A stretch of DNA of 64,000 nt from Hydra vulgaris. Its lineage: Eukaryota > Cnidaria > Hydrozoa > Anthoathecata > Hydridae. Position numbers and translations under genes: made by a program. Of the stretch, positions 60,791 to 64,000 are shown in pieces (the first letter of the stretch is position 1; every line of letters starts with the position of its first letter). The notes below the pieces were generated by a model, which did no database searches, was not told the DNA's origin, and worked only from the letters and a program-made list of their open reading frames with translations. The stretch covers positions 49,276,001 through 49,340,000 of the forward strand of contig NC_088934.1 of the NCBI RefSeq assembly GCF_038396675.1. Reading direction: 5' to 3'.

Positions 60791-61850
60791 AATACTCTCC
60801 TCTCCTTCCTTGTGTTCCGCACCCGAGAGTAATTAAATAAAAAATGGTTGCAATTTTACTTTTCAAAAAAAATTGTTTCTTTTAAGTGTGACTTAGTAAC
60901 TAAGTAGAAACGGTAATATCTCAAACCATAGTTAAAAAAGGCGTTATCCTAACAATTTTCTACGTGTATTTTCATGTTTTAAGACATTTTTTCAAAAATA
61001 AAAACTTATTAGATTTTAGAAATATTTCAACAGTAGTGATTCTTTTTTAGAATAACTTTAGACCGATTTTTTTTATTTTTCATGTCATAGCAAAAACTTT
61101 CACGAAAAGTAAAATGGTTATATTTTCATAAAACATCTGCTAGATTTTTTAGTAAATGTTTATCAGACTGTAGGAACAATTTTAATAAAGTTTTGGTAAC
61201 TATCTTAGCTTAAAATTATTTTATTTGCGTTCTAGCACTAGTAATAGTAATATATTTGATTAAGTCCTCTTAGATAACATGAAAAATAATTAAAAAACAA
61301 ACAAATAAAGCCAACAAATTATACAAAAATTTATGGTTCGTGAAATATAAACTTTCGTGAAATATAAACTTAAGTAAAAAAAAATTCTCACTCTTTAAAA
61401 TAATATATAACCTTTTCTCGTTGTTTCTGTGTATCACTTTTTTAGTTTTGTAATGAATTGGTCGGTCTAAAATACCTTTAAAAAAATGATCTTTCTTGTT
61501 TTTCTATCCGTCTTAATATTATTTCAAAATTTCGGCAGAAATTATAATAATAACTTATTACTGTATAATTAAATATATATTTATAAATATTTGTAAACAA
61601 ATTTTGCTTCAGTATAATGAAGAGTAAAGAGTTATATGATTGGTATCTATGCTTGAATAAATGTTTAAAAATGGATTGATAAATGTTTAAAAACGGTGTG
61701 CTCGAGTTTTAGAGAGTTGATTCTCTAATTTGTTTTCAATAATCGAAAGTAATTTGAGTTTCTAGAACAAAATAAAAAATATAAATCGTTAAAATAAAAA
61801 CATTAAAATAAGCGATAAGCTGATGTACTTTATTCCGCCTATATCAGAAA
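60791..61850. other. No recognised gene
   Basis: AT-rich intergenic sequence between the P element and the transposase-like remnant. No motif or terminal repeat identified. Confidence 0.45.
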
Positions 61851-64000
61851 ATGGTTTTGAAGTATGTATACCAAGTGAGAACAATAAAACAAAGGGTAAA
61901 TAAAGAAAATATAAACATCAAACCTCAAAAAAAATTTTTAAAACTTGCTATATCCGATTGTAAAAGTATGTTCAAATTTGCAAAAGTTTATAACAGTATT
62001 ATTAAAAAAATACTTGCATCTAACGACTCAAGAAAGACATAAATTATTACATGCAAGTAAAAAGCAAAGATTCGACAAATAAAAAAGAAACAAAAAAAGG
62101 AAATGAAAGATTTAAAAGATTATTGTAATAAATTCATTACAAACCTTAATAGAATAGTTACATTTTTGATTGGTAGGCTTGAAAAAAGTGACAAAAAAGT
62201 TTCACTTCTTCGTGAGGAAAAAATTGGATGCAAAAAATCGTATTATGTAAACAAGAAGTATAGCATGGTAATAAATAAACATGAAATTTTTCTTTTAATA
62301 GTTTAAAATATCCTAAAAAAGATATTGAATCTCCTAATATTGAAGTTATTTTACAAAGAAATTAAGATTTGAACACTTTGAATTGTCTATTGCTTGATCG
62401 CAAAATAGTAACATTTCAAAATGGAAGGTATTCTAATAATACAAGAGAGGTTTTTATGAAATTAGTTTCTTTGAATGTCAGCATGAATAAAGTTAATGAG
62501 GTTATCACAACTTTTTTTAAAAAACTAGCAAAGTTAGATATTGAAAAGCTTCCCTCAATTGGTACAAAATCTCTGTTTATGACTTAAGCATTACCACTTG
62601 CTCAGCTTCAAGTTAGAGAAGATATGATACATACTGTAGAAAGTAATTCAGGCAATTGTCTTCACAGTGACGGTACCACTAAACACCATAGACATTTTCA
62701 AAATTTCCAAGTTACTACCACAAGTGGAAGTACTTTATCTTTTGATTACTTGAAATAGCTGGAAGTGATGCAGATTATACTATTAATGCGTTAACCAAAA
62801 CATTAGATGATATATGTGACATTTTAGATGATAGCAGCAAGAAGAAAATTTTTTTAACCTTGTATGTTCTTTAAAAACTACCATGTCTGATCTCGGGCTA
62901 GTTAATCCACTTTTTAATTAAAAACTTAAAGATATGAGAAAAATATTACTGCCTAAAGTTATAAACAACTGGGAAAGTTTAAAAAAAGGCGAGCAAGTAG
63001 ATTTCATTGAAATGTCAAACTTTTTTTTGTAAATTGCATTTACCTAACTTTGCAACAGAAACCGATAAAACAATTAAATCATTTGAAAAGTTAGTTTTAA
63101 ACAGAAGTTATGAAAATATTTTTTCATTTAATATTGCAGAATCAGGTGCCACTAGGTTGATAAGAACTGCATGTAAAGCCTTTCATGTTAGGGGGAGTGA
63201 TGAAGCTGGAGTTGCTTGGTATTTTAATGCATTTTTTGCTGGTAAAGGACAAAGTAAGTGTATGCTAGCACCCTTTGTTGGTAACCGATTTAATATACAT
63301 TATTGTAATGCTGCAGCTTTGTATTTTCATTCCAAGGATATTTTAGAGTTTCTTCAAAGTTGGCTGAATCTAAATAATCTTTTACTTGCAGTTAAAGAAG
63401 ATATTAGCAACAATTAATATTTAGCAGAAGTACGGGCTCTTGGAGTAGTTGATAAAATGATTACAGGTCCACCTTGGCGGATAATTGAATCAAAAAAGAG
63501 TATTCTTGGCATGATTACATTTTTGCTAAATTTAAAAATGAAGCTTTCAGACTTGTGTAAAAATGCATCATCATTTATAATTTCGAAAGCACCTATTTTC
63601 AGTCCAAGTGATGTTAATATTCATAAAGATATTTTGTATAATAAATTATTTGAAGAGACTGCTGACACTGATTTAAATATTTTAACACTGCAGATATTAG
63701 AAGTAATTTATCATTCTTTATTAGTTATTCTTGAAAGACGATCTGGTGATCAACTTCATGGAGGTAAATATTGGGATCCTTCTGATAATATAAGCAAGTC
63801 TGCAAAGAATGTCCCAACAACAAACAAAGCATCAGAAAGTGACTTTGCTGTATCAAATCTTTTATTTCATACAAAACCTAATGCCAAAATACAAACTATA
63901 CAAGCTTATACTATGTGGTATAAAAATAAAATACTAGACTAGTTGGATAAAAAAACTTTGGATGAGCATGACTCGTTGCTTAAAAAAACCTTAAGTAACT
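61851..64000 (+). pseudogene. Transposase-like gene remnant with DGTTK motif, runs off the window
   Basis: Successive plus-strand blocks with stops and shifts between them: a basic N-terminus (61851-62300), TREVFMKLVSLNVSMNKVNE (62369-62587), GNCLHSDGTTKHHRHFQNFQ near 62640-62700, FCKLHLPNFATETDKTIKSF (63007 onward), APFVGNRFNIHYCNAAALYF, EVRALGVVDKMITGPPWRI, ERRSGDQLHGGKYWDPSDN and VPTTNKASESDFAVSNLL (to 63942). This is a family I recall as recurrent, uncharacterised and repetitive in lancelet, mollusc and cnidarian genomes. The D-G-T-T and GNRFN segments could be catalytic-core elements. It parallels the remnant at 46940-47640. The superfamily is not assigned. Confidence 0.6.

Overview
The window looks like nuclear DNA of a cnidarian, most likely a brown Hydra (H. 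vulgaris group). The reasons are very AT-rich sequence, many long (AT)n tracts, small conserved exons spread over transposon-filled introns, and a mix of CR1/Jockey-like LINEs, Tc1/mariner, hAT-like MITEs and a THAP-domain P element. The genus is an inference. No bacterial or plasmid feature was seen.

Three host genes can be supported. (1) RPL14 (ribosomal protein eL14) lies on the minus strand, 10301 to 6736, in four exons. Its 2.8-kb intron 2 holds five same-strand snoRNAs: two C/D-box copies whose guide matches a universal LSU rRNA segment, and three H/ACA copies with compensatory stem changes. (2) A UBE2V/Mms2-type ubiquitin-conjugating enzyme variant starts 270 bp away, head to head with RPL14, and runs on the plus strand from 10571 to 37349 in five exons. 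(3) An intronless 999-residue seven-transmembrane receptor (53789-56788, plus) has a somatomedin-B-like domain and a 12-unit heptapeptide repeat rich in N-glycosylation sequons.

Layout. 1-5440: a nearly full-length LINE inserted inside an older LINE, whose reading frame resumes exactly beyond the insertion. 5441-6735: intergenic. 6736-10301: RPL14. 10302-10570: shared divergent promoter. 10571-37349: UBE2V, with introns holding nested hAT-like elements (15159-17536, 15995-17289), a MITE inside an (AT)n tract (19981-20502), a LINE remnant (22975-23720), a Tc1 element (23815-25793), an unclassified transposon (29621-32684) with a decayed relative (33540-35455), and a truncated mariner (35798-36823). 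37350-53788: MITEs, a dead pogo/Tigger transposase, a TTAA-flanked element, other transposase remnants and a second Tc1 copy (49028-51073). 53789-56788: the receptor. 57995-60782: a P-type transposon with TIRs and an 8-bp target duplication. 61851-64000: a decayed transposase-like gene that runs off the window.

The most striking observations are the mixed snoRNA array in RPL14, and the fact that both Tc1 copies carry ideal heat-shock elements just upstream of a TATA box and initiator. The second predicts stress-responsive transposon transcription. The RPL14 and UBE2V exon joins were checked by splice sites, phase and remembered family sequence. TE superfamily assignments rest on motifs, TIRs and target-site duplications read by eye.
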